From: a bacterium
GTDB taxonomy: Bacteria > B130-G9
NCBI GenBank assembly: GCA_035527515.1
Contig: DATLAJ010000149.1
Coordinates: 1-21,495 of the forward strand
Length of the DNA stretch: 21,495 bases
Direction: 5' to 3'
In this document: positions 1-6,913 of the stretch, in pieces
How positions within the stretch are numbered: the first letter of the stretch is position 1
How the letters are laid out: each line of letters starts with the position of its first letter
Position numbers and translations under genes: made by a program
Notes under the pieces: model-generated
What the model saw: only the letters and a program-made list of their open reading frames with translations
Told to the model about the DNA's origin: nothing
The model's database searches: none

Positions 1-678
1 AAGAGGAACATAGAGGAGTTGCTGAACGCCATCCCGCAAGAGATTGATCTCATTCAAGCCGAAACTGACCGATACGAGGAGGAGATCGAGCAGACCGTGA
101 AGCTGGAGCAGAGCCTCGAATCGCAGCGAAGAAGCTACGAAAACGAGATAAACGACAGAGACCAGAAGCTCACGCAGTATCAAACACAGCTTCTGACTGT
201 GCGGACGAACATCGAATACGCGGCGATGTTGAGACAGATTGATAGTCTCAAGCGGATGAATGAGGAGATCGGGGAGCAGATATTCCATGTAGAGGAAGAG
301 ATGGAGCAACTGCGGGAGCGACAGGCAGAAAAAGAGGAGGCCCATAGGCGAGTAAAGACCGAGAATGACAACAGAATAGGCGAGCGGGCCCAAGAGCTGG
401 AGAAGATCGAGAAGCAGCTTAAAACGATCACCGCTCGCGCCAAGAGGTTAAGGGCCAGGATTTCGTCTGGGCTGTTTGCCAGGTTTCAAAAAATAGCAGA
501 GGCGAGGGACGGTGTTGCGGTAGTGGCAGCGACGGGCGGAATATGTCAGGGTTGCTACACAAGGATTCGCCCGCAGGTCTTTGATGAGATAAGGCGTGGG
601 GACACGATTGTGCAGTGCGAAAGCTGCTCGAGGATATTGTATTACAATGCAAAACAGGACGCCAAGAAGTCCCGATAG
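1..678 (+). CDS. C4-type zinc ribbon protein with long coiled coil (5'-truncated by window edge)
   Basis: The reading frame is open from base 1, so the start lies just outside the window. About 225 codons are visible, close to the usual 240 or so of this family. Most of the protein is a charged, heptad-like coiled coil rich in Glu, Arg and Gln. The C-terminus carries a zinc ribbon of the form CxxC-x22-CxxC (CQGC ... CESC) followed by RILYY. This layout is that of the widespread DUF164/zf-RING_7 family, whose members are thought to act as nucleic-acid- or protein-binding adaptors; the exact role is unsettled. The RNase H-fold gene starts 12 bases after its stop, a pairing common in bacteria and likely one operon. 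Family assignment is firm; function is not. Confidence 0.85.
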   Translation, partial: KRNIEELLNAIPQEIDLIQAETDRYEEEIEQTVKLEQSLESQRRSYENEINDRDQKLTQYQTQLLTVRTNIEYAAMLRQIDSLKRMNEEIGEQIFHVEEEMEQLRERQAEKEEAHRRVKTENDNRIGERAQELEKIEKQLKTITARAKRLRARISSGLFARFQKIAEARDGVAVVAATGGICQGCYTRIRPQVFDEIRRGDTIVQCESCSRILYYNAKQDAKKSR

Positions 679-690
679 GCGCCAGGGTTG

Positions 691-1629
691 ATGACTCTCG
701 CTGAAAGCCCTCCTGGCCACGGGCCGGCCCACATATATGTAGATGGTGGTTCTCACGACAACCCCGGGCCATCGGCAATTGCATTCTTGATAAAATCGTC
801 CGATGAGAAAACCACGATCGCCAAGAAGGCCAAATACATCGGCCGTGCGACCAACAACATCGCAGAATACACTGCCGTCCTTGAGGCGCTGTCGCGGGCA
901 CACGAGCTCGGCATAAGGACCATCTTGGTTCGCTCCGACTCTGATCTTGTCGTTAAGCAGTTGAGCGGCCGTTATAGGGTGAAGAACCCGAAGCTCAGAG
1001 ACCTTTACCTGACCTGTAAACAAAAGATCGAGGAGTTTGACAAGTTCCGTATCGAGCACATTCCGCGGGACAGAAACAAAGAGGCTGACAAGATGGTGCA
1101 AGGCGTCATCAAGGCTCGACTAAAGAAGGTTTCGGCCGCCCCCAAGAGTGGCTTCAAGCCGGATGGAATCATCTACGTGGCGGGTGGCTCCAAGGGAGTT
1201 TTCGGGCACGCTGCTGCCGCCTTTGTCATAGTAACTCCCGACAACAAGGTCCTTGCGATAAGCTCAAGATACGTCGGTGCAAGATCGCCCAATATCGCCG
1301 AGTATGCGGCCATTTACCTCGCGGCCAAGAAGGCTCGGTCGCTCGGACTTGCGAAGCTGCTCATCCGGTCGAACAACGACCTCGTCGTCAAGCAGCTGGC
1401 TGGCCAGTTCGCTGTGAAGAGCGAGAGCCTCAAGAAACCGTACTCGGAGTGCATCAAAGCTCTTGAGAGTTTTGGGAAGTTTGCGATGCAGACCATCTCG
1501 CGCGACTCAAACAAGGTGGCTCGCAGGATGGTGTCAGAGACGATAAAGGATTATATGAGAGAGGAGAAAGAGAGGAAAGAGCCCGCTAAGTCTGAAGGGA
1601 ACGATCAGCCTGAGGCTCGCGACCAATGA
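691..1629 (+). CDS. Tandem RNase H-fold protein, second domain catalytically degenerate
   Basis: Two RNase HI-like domains lie in a row in 312 residues. The first (about 14-140) keeps all four acids of the D-E-D-D site: D18 in IYVDGGS, E59 in NNIAEY, D83 in VRSDSDL and D133 in NKEAD. The second (about 159-290) is clearly a copy (NIAEYAAIYLA, DLVVKQLAGQ, RDSNKVARRM). In it the first Asp is Ala (IYVAGGS), the third position is Asn (RSNNDL) and the last Asp is Arg, so only the Glu survives. The first domain probably cleaves RNA in RNA/DNA hybrids; the second may bind the hybrid or be structural. A Lys/Glu-rich tail follows. I chose ATG 691 because AGGG lies just upstream; a TTG sits at 688. The gene lies 12 bases downstream of the zinc-ribbon gene. 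Confidence 0.85.
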   Translation: MTLAESPPGHGPAHIYVDGGSHDNPGPSAIAFLIKSSDEKTTIAKKAKYIGRATNNIAEYTAVLEALSRAHELGIRTILVRSDSDLVVKQLSGRYRVKNPKLRDLYLTCKQKIEEFDKFRIEHIPRDRNKEADKMVQGVIKARLKKVSAAPKSGFKPDGIIYVAGGSKGVFGHAAAAFVIVTPDNKVLAISSRYVGARSPNIAEYAAIYLAAKKARSLGLAKLLIRSNNDLVVKQLAGQFAVKSESLKKPYSECIKALESFGKFAMQTISRDSNKVARRMVSETIKDYMREEKERKEPAKSEGNDQPEARDQ

Positions 1630-1759
1630 CACGTTGGTCTTGGCAAGGTAGCAGGGGAGGAAGCCGCCTATTTGCGGCGCTTGCAGGGCTTGATCGAAGG
1701 GGTCCTCGACCGTGGTCTGTGCCTTCGATGCCGCTTGACAACGACAGTTGGAGCGTGCG

Positions 1760-2908
1760 ATGAGCGCTGAACCTTCACAAATCGAGAAGATCGGGCGCGT
1801 GGTGTCTGCTATCGAAGCAGGCAAGGCGCCATCAGTCCTTTTCCTTTACGGTGAGGAGGAGTTCCTAATTACCGAGGCGAGAGAGCGAATTACGGAAGCA
1901 CTCAAACGCCGGCTGGGCGAGGCGGCGGAGCTCGTCGAGGTGCCGGGCGGCGTGGAGGACCTGAGGGCGATCCTGAGCGAGCTTCTGAGCAGCTCCTTGT
2001 TCTCATCGAACAAAGTCGTCTTGGTGCGTGACTTTACTGCTGTGGCCGGGAAGGGCGCCTCAAAGAAAAAGGAGGTCTTGGACTTTGCCGGCAGGCTTGG
2101 GGCTGGCCTGCCCAAAGGGAAGTTCTGTGTGCTCTCGGTCTGCGAGTCGGGCACGCCTGTCGCTGCCTTCGCCAAAAGCCTCAAGAACGCCGTTGTTTTG
2201 AATTTCCCCAAGATCAAGAGCTTCCCCGGGATGCAAGTTCAGCGCGACCCGCTTTTTGCCTTTGTGGGGGAGTTCTTAACCCGAAGCGGCAAGACCATAA
2301 CCTCGGATGCCTTCCTTGCGCTTAAGGACAGCGTCGGGACAGACCTAAGAACGATATGCAGCGAGCTTGAGAAGCTGTGTCTTTTCGTGGGCGAGAAGAA
2401 CAGAATAGACGCTAAGGATGTCGATGCCATTGTCTCCGCCGCTAGGCAGCGCGCGTCGTTCGAGCTGGCAGATGCGGTCGCTAGAAAGAACGTTGGCCAG
2501 GCCTTCGAGACCCTGGCCAATCTGCTTCGGGAGAACACGCCGCCTCTGTTCATCGTTCAGAGCCTGGCCAGCCAGTTTCGGTATCTCTTGCAGGCAAGGG
2601 TCCTGCTCTCGCGGCACCTGGACGAGGCCCAAGTGTCGGCCATGAGCTTCTTTAGGTTCCGTGATGGGATGATGAAAGAGCTGGTTGGGCTTGTGCCCAT
2701 GTTCGGGTCGGGGCCCACAAACCTCCTGACAAGAAACCCGTTCGTGATACACAAGTCGCTTCAGATGGCGACCAAGTTCAGCCACAAGGAGCTCGCTGCG
2801 GCGCTGGTCAAGGTCTCCGAGACAGATGCGGCAATAAAGCGGAGCCTCGCCCCGGCCAGCCAGCTTGTGCGCAGCCTAGTGCTCGACCTTGCTGCGCCCT
2901 CCTCGTGA
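1760..2908 (+). CDS. holA: DNA polymerase III delta subunit
   Basis: This is the clamp-loader delta subunit, which opens the beta sliding clamp inside the DnaX complex at the replication fork. The 382-residue product has the family's N-terminal signature (SVLFLYGEEEFLITEARERI, near residues 20-40), a middle AAA+-like region, and the C-terminal collar helices (FIVQSLASQFRYLLQAR, then a KRSLAPASQLVRSLVLDL end). Length fits the usual 330-390. The start at ATG 1760 has GGAG about 8 bases upstream; the TTG at 1748 lacks such a site. The 130 bases before it hold no gene. The next gene, galT, has its own likely promoter, so holA probably ends its transcription unit. Confidence 0.9.
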   Translation: MSAEPSQIEKIGRVVSAIEAGKAPSVLFLYGEEEFLITEARERITEALKRRLGEAAELVEVPGGVEDLRAILSELLSSSLFSSNKVVLVRDFTAVAGKGASKKKEVLDFAGRLGAGLPKGKFCVLSVCESGTPVAAFAKSLKNAVVLNFPKIKSFPGMQVQRDPLFAFVGEFLTRSGKTITSDAFLALKDSVGTDLRTICSELEKLCLFVGEKNRIDAKDVDAIVSAARQRASFELADAVARKNVGQAFETLANLLRENTPPLFIVQSLASQFRYLLQARVLLSRHLDEAQVSAMSFFRFRDGMMKELVGLVPMFGSGPTNLLTRNPFVIHKSLQMATKFSHKELAAALVKVSETDAAIKRSLAPASQLVRSLVLDLAAPSS

Positions 2909-2935
2909 TTGACCAAACAAGGACATAGCAGTCCG

Positions 2936-3007
2936 GTAGGGGCGCTTCACGAGCCGCTCGACCTCAGTGCCACAACATATTGTGGGCGATTCGTGAATCG
3001 CCCCTAC
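2936..3007. repeat. Imperfect inverted repeat (REP/MITE-like) between holA and galT
   Basis: The left arm, starting at 2936, reads GTAGGGGCGCTTCACGAG. The right arm, read on the other strand from 3007 back to about 2984, reads GTAGGGGCGATTCACGAA. The right arm also contains a tight self-complementary hairpin: a GGGCGATTC arm at 2984-2992 and a GAATCGCCC arm at 2995-3003. Such GTAGGGGCG-ended elements are common in environmental bacterial genomes. It could fold in RNA after holA and act as a terminator-like structure, but there is no T run. Confidence 0.5.
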
Positions 3008-3099
3008 AAAAAACACGCCTGGCCCCTTTATGGGACAGCCTCTTCAATCGAGGGGCAGCCGGATGTGAGATTGCCTCTCGCATCAGCATCGCCTCGGCG

Positions 3100-3105
3100 T
3101 ATAAT
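3100..3105 (+). promoter_or_regulatory. Candidate -10 box for a leaderless galT transcript
   Basis: A perfect TATAAT lies with only 7 bases between its end and the galT ATG at 3113, so the expected transcription start falls on or next to the A of the ATG. No Shine-Dalgarno sequence precedes the ATG. The best -35 candidate, TTGCCT at 3071-3076, is 23 bases away, which is too far, so the promoter call rests mainly on the -10 box. Confidence 0.35.
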
Positions 3106-3112
3106 CCCGCCC

Positions 3113-4096
3113 ATGTTTGAGATGCGGTTCAATCCAATAGCGGGCGAGTGGGTGGTCGTGGCGGCTGAGAGAATGAAACGACCCGTCTTTCCGAGCGACT
3201 CCTGTCCCTTTTGCCCCGGCGTAGGGCAAACCCCTCGAGACTACGACGTGTTCGTGTATCAGAACGACTACCCGTCGATGTCTCTGACCTCGCCTTCCGA
3301 CCCCTGGGCCGGCCCCTCCGGACCGTCAACCGATGACGCACCCAGCCTCTACGTCAGCATGCCCTCCCACGGCGCGTGCGAGGTGATTCTCTACAGCCCC
3401 ATTCACGACGCAAACATCTACGACCTGCCCGACTGGCATGTGGAGAAACTCGTCCGGTGCTGGCAAGACCGCACGAAGGAGCTCGGCTCTCGAAAAGCCA
3501 TTAGGTATGTCTTCATCTTCGAGAACCGCGGTGAGGCCGTTGGAGTTACTATTCACCATCCGCACGGCCAGATTTATGCCTTCCCGTTCGTGCCCGCTAA
3601 GATCAAGCAGGAAATCGCGTCATGCCGTCGCTACTTCGCGGCTCGGTCCCGCTGCCTTCTGTGCGACATGGTTCGGGAGGAGCTGCGCAATCGTAAACGC
3701 ATCGTGGCCGAGAACGACCACTTCATCTGCATCGTTCCCTACTTCGCACGGTTCCCGTTCGAGGCGCACGTAATAGCTCGCCGGCACTTGAGCTCCATAG
3801 TCGATTTAGATGAGGCTGAGCGGAGGGCGTTCGGCGAGATGCTTCAGAATCTGGTCCGAGGGTTAGATAACCTGTTCGGTTTCAGGACAGCATACATCAT
3901 GGCCTTCCACCAAGCGCCCACGGACGGCGGCGACTACTCCGCCTATCACTTCCACGTTGAGTTCTATCCTGCCCACGCCGACAGCAAAACGCGTAAACAT
4001 CTCTCTGGGACAGAGATCGGCATAGACGTATTCGTCAATCCGTCCGATGTCGAGGCGAACGCGGCGCAGCTTAGGCAAGCTATTAACCAGTCGTAG
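3113..4096 (+). CDS. galT: Galactose-1-phosphate uridylyltransferase
   Basis: The enzyme transfers UMP from UDP-glucose to galactose-1-phosphate in the Leloir pathway, through a histidine-uridylyl intermediate in the cytoplasm. The 327-residue HIT-superfamily protein shows the zinc pair CPFC (C31, C34), the active-site HHPHGQ at 148-153 with the nucleophile H151, and the second-half motifs FPFEAHV (about 214-220) and YHFHVEFYP (278-286). Family members begin with a sentence like RFNPIxGEWV, which places the start at ATG 3113 or 3122; the open frame extends upstream to 2909 but that part is unlike GalT. No other galactose gene is nearby, so its physiological substrate could differ. It converges on the metal transporter operon with a 34-base gap. 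Confidence 0.9.
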   Translation: MFEMRFNPIAGEWVVVAAERMKRPVFPSDSCPFCPGVGQTPRDYDVFVYQNDYPSMSLTSPSDPWAGPSGPSTDDAPSLYVSMPSHGACEVILYSPIHDANIYDLPDWHVEKLVRCWQDRTKELGSRKAIRYVFIFENRGEAVGVTIHHPHGQIYAFPFVPAKIKQEIASCRRYFAARSRCLLCDMVREELRNRKRIVAENDHFICIVPYFARFPFEAHVIARRHLSSIVDLDEAERRAFGEMLQNLVRGLDNLFGFRTAYIMAFHQAPTDGGDYSAYHFHVEFYPAHADSKTRKHLSGTEIGIDVFVNPSDVEANAAQLRQAINQS

Positions 4097-4130
4097 ATTG
4101 GAGCCGATAAGTTACAGCTCGTTCACAGTC

Positions 4131-4976
4131 CTACGCCCTGACCTTGCGAAAGACCATCGCGAGCATCAAGGCGAGAAACTGAACGAGCACTATGGTCGCT
4201 CCGGAGGGTATCTCGAGCCGATACGAGGCGTAGAGGCCGATGAGCGATGACGCGGTTCCGACAACGGCGGAGATGACGAGCATTTTCTTGTAGTTGACTT
4301 GCAGGACCTTCGCCGTTGCGCCGGGGATCACCAGAAATGCCGAGACGAGTATGATGCCGACTACCTTGATCGAGATGACGATAGCAAGTGCGATGAGTAT
4401 CAGCAGTAGGTAGTGAAGAAAGGTTGTGGGCAGCCCGCTGACAGTGGCCAGTCGCTCGTCGAAACAGAAGAAGAATATCTCCTTGAAGAAGGCGATGACG
4501 ACGACGAGCACGAGGACTGCCAGGACGGAGATGACAATGATGTCGCCTGAACTGACGCCCAGGATGTTCCCAAACAGGTAGCTAAAGACCTCTCCGGTGT
4601 ATCTTTTCCTGAGCGCGATGAAGATGACGCCCATGGCCATCGAGACCGCGAAGAATATCCCTATCGCTGAATCGGCGGAGATGCGCCTGCCACGACTTGC
4701 CCAACCGATGAGGACAGCGACCACGAGGCAGAATACAAGAGTTACGGCATCCACTTTGACGTCAGCAGCAGCGCTTTCCTCGAACAGAAACAGCCCGAGT
4801 GCGAGTCCCCCGAACGCCGAGTGCGAGATGCCCTGGCCTATAAAGGCAAGCCGCTTGAGCACCACATACACAGAGAGGACCGAGCACGTGAACCCGACGA
4901 TCAGCCCGGCCAGGAAGGCGTGTCGCATGAACTCAAACGTCCTGAGCGATTCAACGAAGGAGATGTCGGCGCCCAC
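4131..4976 (-). CDS. znuB: Zinc/manganese ABC transporter permease (ABC-3 family)
   Basis: This is the membrane channel of a metal importer. The 281-residue product is almost entirely hydrophobic helices (seven or eight segments), starting with FMRHAFLAGLIVGFTCSVLS and the family signature FIGQGISHSAFGGLALG near residues 43-60. The later segments (SGLPTTFLHYLLLILIAL, SAFLVIPGATAK) match the cytoplasmic coupling and core helices of ABC-3 permeases. The start is GTG 4976, the only start codon in the upstream open frame, with a GGGGAT-like ribosome site. It lies 100 bases after the ATPase gene, and the gap includes a small CCGCA/TGCGG hairpin. Zinc is favoured over manganese by overall likeness only. 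Confidence 0.88.
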   Translation of the reverse strand: MGADISFVESLRTFEFMRHAFLAGLIVGFTCSVLSVYVVLKRLAFIGQGISHSAFGGLALGLFLFEESAAADVKVDAVTLVFCLVVAVLIGWASRGRRISADSAIGIFFAVSMAMGVIFIALRKRYTGEVFSYLFGNILGVSSGDIIVISVLAVLVLVVVIAFFKEIFFFCFDERLATVSGLPTTFLHYLLLILIALAIVISIKVVGIILVSAFLVIPGATAKVLQVNYKKMLVISAVVGTASSLIGLYASYRLEIPSGATIVLVQFLALMLAMVFRKVRA

Positions 4977-5076
4977 GAGCGCTATCCCCAGACTTTGAGC
5001 TGAACGATCGAAAAAAGCATCAAGCTCGGCAAGGCGCTTGATTGGGCGAAACCCGCAGCTTTGCGGCTTCTGTAAA

Positions 5077-5889
5077 TCATTTCTTCTCCCTGTGGAACTC
5101 GTTTATGTGCCTCAAATGCTCCTTTAGATAGGCATCGAGCTCGCAGACGCCAGCCGCCTCAAGGACTTTCTCGTTGACGAGTTCCGACTTGGAATGCCAG
5201 TGCATCGTGTGGAAGAGGCATGTGATCTCATCAACGTGGTCAGCGACCTGGGCGATGTCATGTGAGACGATCACGATCGCCATGCCGAGATCGCGATTGA
5301 GTTGGGACACTTGCTCGTAGAAGAGCGCGAGGCCGTCCGTGTCGATGCCGACTGTCGGCTCGTCGAGTATCAATAGCTCCGGCGAGGGCATAAGCGCCCT
5401 TGCGATGAACGTCCGCTGCTGCTGGCCGTAGGAGAGCTTGCCGATCTGCTTTCTCGCAAGGCTAGCGATCCCGAAGCGTGCCATCAGCTTTTGTGCCCGC
5501 TCCTTCTTGGACTTGCTGACCCTGCGCAGAAGCCCAGTCTCGAAATAAGAGCCCATCAGGACAACGTCAAGGGCGGACGCTGGGAACGACGGGTCAAAAT
5601 GCGCCTTCTGCGGCACGTAGCCGATCTTAGCGCGCAGCCGCCCAAGCTTGGGCGCCGGCCGCCCGAACACGAGCACGGAGCCTGAATTAGGCACTAGCTC
5701 GCCCAGCAAGAGCTTCAGAAAGGTCGTCTTGCCGCCACCGTTCGGCCCGATCAACGCCAGAAAAACGCCTCGTTTTTGCTCAAAAGTGATGCCGTATAAG
5801 GTTGGCTCGAGCTCGGCCGCATACGAGAAACTCATGTCTCTTACCTGAATCAGCGGCGTGGTATCAGCGCCGAACTTCTCGCCCTTCAT
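5077..5889 (-). CDS. znuC: Zinc/manganese ABC transporter ATP-binding protein
   Basis: This is the cytoplasmic ATPase that powers the metal importer. The 270-residue protein contains Walker A (GPNGGGKTT, about 48-56), a Q-loop in VPQKAHFD, the ABC signature LSYGQQQR, Walker B (LLILDEPTVGID) and the switch histidine in IVSHD. All catalytic residues appear intact. Codon ATG 5889 is preceded by GGATGAGGG, a usable ribosome site formed partly by a short tandem repeat. It lies 49 bases after the binding-protein gene and upstream of the permease gene, in the order A-C-B on the minus strand. The C-terminus carries the metal-transporter-type HWHSKSELVNEKVLEAAG region. Confidence 0.9.
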   Translation of the reverse strand: MKGEKFGADTTPLIQVRDMSFSYAAELEPTLYGITFEQKRGVFLALIGPNGGGKTTFLKLLLGELVPNSGSVLVFGRPAPKLGRLRAKIGYVPQKAHFDPSFPASALDVVLMGSYFETGLLRRVSKSKKERAQKLMARFGIASLARKQIGKLSYGQQQRTFIARALMPSPELLILDEPTVGIDTDGLALFYEQVSQLNRDLGMAIVIVSHDIAQVADHVDEITCLFHTMHWHSKSELVNEKVLEAAGVCELDAYLKEHLRHINEFHREKK

Positions 5890-5898
5890 CCCTCATCC

Positions 5899-5926
5899 TT
5901 CATCCTTCCGCCTTCATCCTTCCGCC
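5899..5926. repeat. Two tandem copies of a 14-bp unit between znuA and znuC
   Basis: The plus strand holds TTCATCCTTCCGCC twice without a gap, followed by a partial third copy (TTCC). On the transcribed strand this gives AAGGATGAA strings, which supply the purine-rich ribosome site ahead of znuC, so copy-number change could alter its translation. Confidence 0.6.
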
Positions 5927-5938
5927 TTCCCACAGCGG

Positions 5939-6790
5939 TTACCTCAGACTCCTGAGCAACGTGTTCAAATCGAACTCCATCAACGACAGATATGTGCTCC
6001 GAGACGCCACTGTCAAGTCGCCAAGCGGGTCAAGGGGCACAAGCGAGGCGTCGGCCTCGCGCGCGACCGCGACCGCCGCCTTTGAGGAGAGCTGAGGCTC
6101 GATCAGCACGACGCGCCTCGGCTGCTTGCGTAGCTGCAAGATGATCTGTTGTAAATGCTTGCTGCTGGGCCGCTTGCCCGGATGAGGCTCGATGACGTCA
6201 AGTACGCCGACTCCATACCGGCGCAGAAGATACGTGAAGGCGGGATGGAACTGCACAACAGACCTCTGCCCAAGCGCCGCAAACTTCGGGGCAAAGCGAC
6301 TGTCGAGCGATTCGATCTTGCGGGCATAGAGCCTTGCATTCTTCTCGTAAAGCGTGCGCGATTCTGGGTCAAGGCTGCCAAGCGCTCTTGCCACCTCAAA
6401 AACCATCTTCATGGCAAGGCTCGGGTCAAGCCATACGTGGGGGTTTGCGCCCTCCTTAAAGCCGATCCGCTCGCCGAGCTTCACAACAGTCAGGCCACGT
6501 CTGCCAGCCGCAGTTATGAAGTCCTGCGCCCACTCCTCGAGCCCCACACCGACCATCATGAATACGTCGGCCCTTGCCAGCTTTGACACGTCAGACGGGG
6601 ATGGCGTGAACGTGTGCGGACTCGAGCCGCCAGAAAGCACACAACTGACGCTCACCCGATCGCCACCTACATTGCGGGCCCAATCCGCTATGGGGAGGAT
6701 CGAGGCCGTTACTCTCAGCGGCCCGGCAAGACCTGACCCACCCATATACACGAGCGAAAACAGAAGGATGAGCAAGCGAGCTACGTCCAC
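5939..6790 (-). CDS. znuA: Zinc/manganese ABC transporter periplasmic binding protein
   Basis: This protein captures the metal outside the cytoplasmic membrane and delivers it to the permease. An N-terminal signal segment (ARLLILLFSLVYMGGSGLAG) has no lipobox cysteine, so the protein is probably soluble. Expected metal ligands are visible: H59 in SSPHTF, H118 in NPHVWLDP, H182 in QFHPAF and an Asp in PLDPLGD near 257. The His-rich loop seen in some ZnuA proteins is absent, so manganese or another metal is possible. I chose GTG 6790 because AGGAG lies 7 bases upstream; the frame extends to GTG 6808. It is the first gene of the minus-strand operon, divergent from rqcH. Confidence 0.88.
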   Translation of the reverse strand: MDVARLLILLFSLVYMGGSGLAGPLRVTASILPIADWARNVGGDRVSVSCVLSGGSSPHTFTPSPSDVSKLARADVFMMVGVGLEEWAQDFITAAGRRGLTVVKLGERIGFKEGANPHVWLDPSLAMKMVFEVARALGSLDPESRTLYEKNARLYARKIESLDSRFAPKFAALGQRSVVQFHPAFTYLLRRYGVGVLDVIEPHPGKRPSSKHLQQIILQLRKQPRRVVLIEPQLSSKAAVAVAREADASLVPLDPLGDLTVASRSTYLSLMEFDLNTLLRSLR

Positions 6791-6854
6791 TGGCGTTCTC
6801 CTCAACACTTAACTGAGCTCCCAATCCAGTTTACTCAAAGCAGCTTCTGCTGTA

Positions 6855-6860
6855 ATTATA
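6855..6860 (-). promoter_or_regulatory. Candidate -10 box for znuACB, overlapped by a plus-strand -10 for rqcH
   Basis: On the minus strand the hexamer is a perfect TATAAT, about 65 bases before the znuA start. On the plus strand TATACT at 6857-6862 overlaps it and could serve rqcH. Neither has a good -35 at 17 bases; a minus-strand TTGACA lies only 7 bases from the TATAAT. No clear Zur-type palindrome is visible here. Confidence 0.35.
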
Positions 6861-6913
6861 CTGAATATGTCAAGAGCTTGAAGCAGAGCTTAGCACAAAG
6901 GAGACGATGCACA

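Noticed and set aside
448-1101. Long minus-strand open frame opposite the zinc-ribbon and RNase H genes
   Set aside because: It is fully antisense to two well-supported genes and shows no domain pattern.
1630-1759. Possible structured RNA (such as RNase P RNA) between the RNase H gene and holA
   Set aside because: Only one weak hairpin near 1661-1682 is visible; the gap is far too short for RNase P RNA and its conserved ends are absent.
2909-3112. N-terminal extension of galT back to a TTG at 2909
   Set aside because: The extension translates the inverted repeat and lacks homology; GalT proteins begin at the RFNPIAGEW segment.
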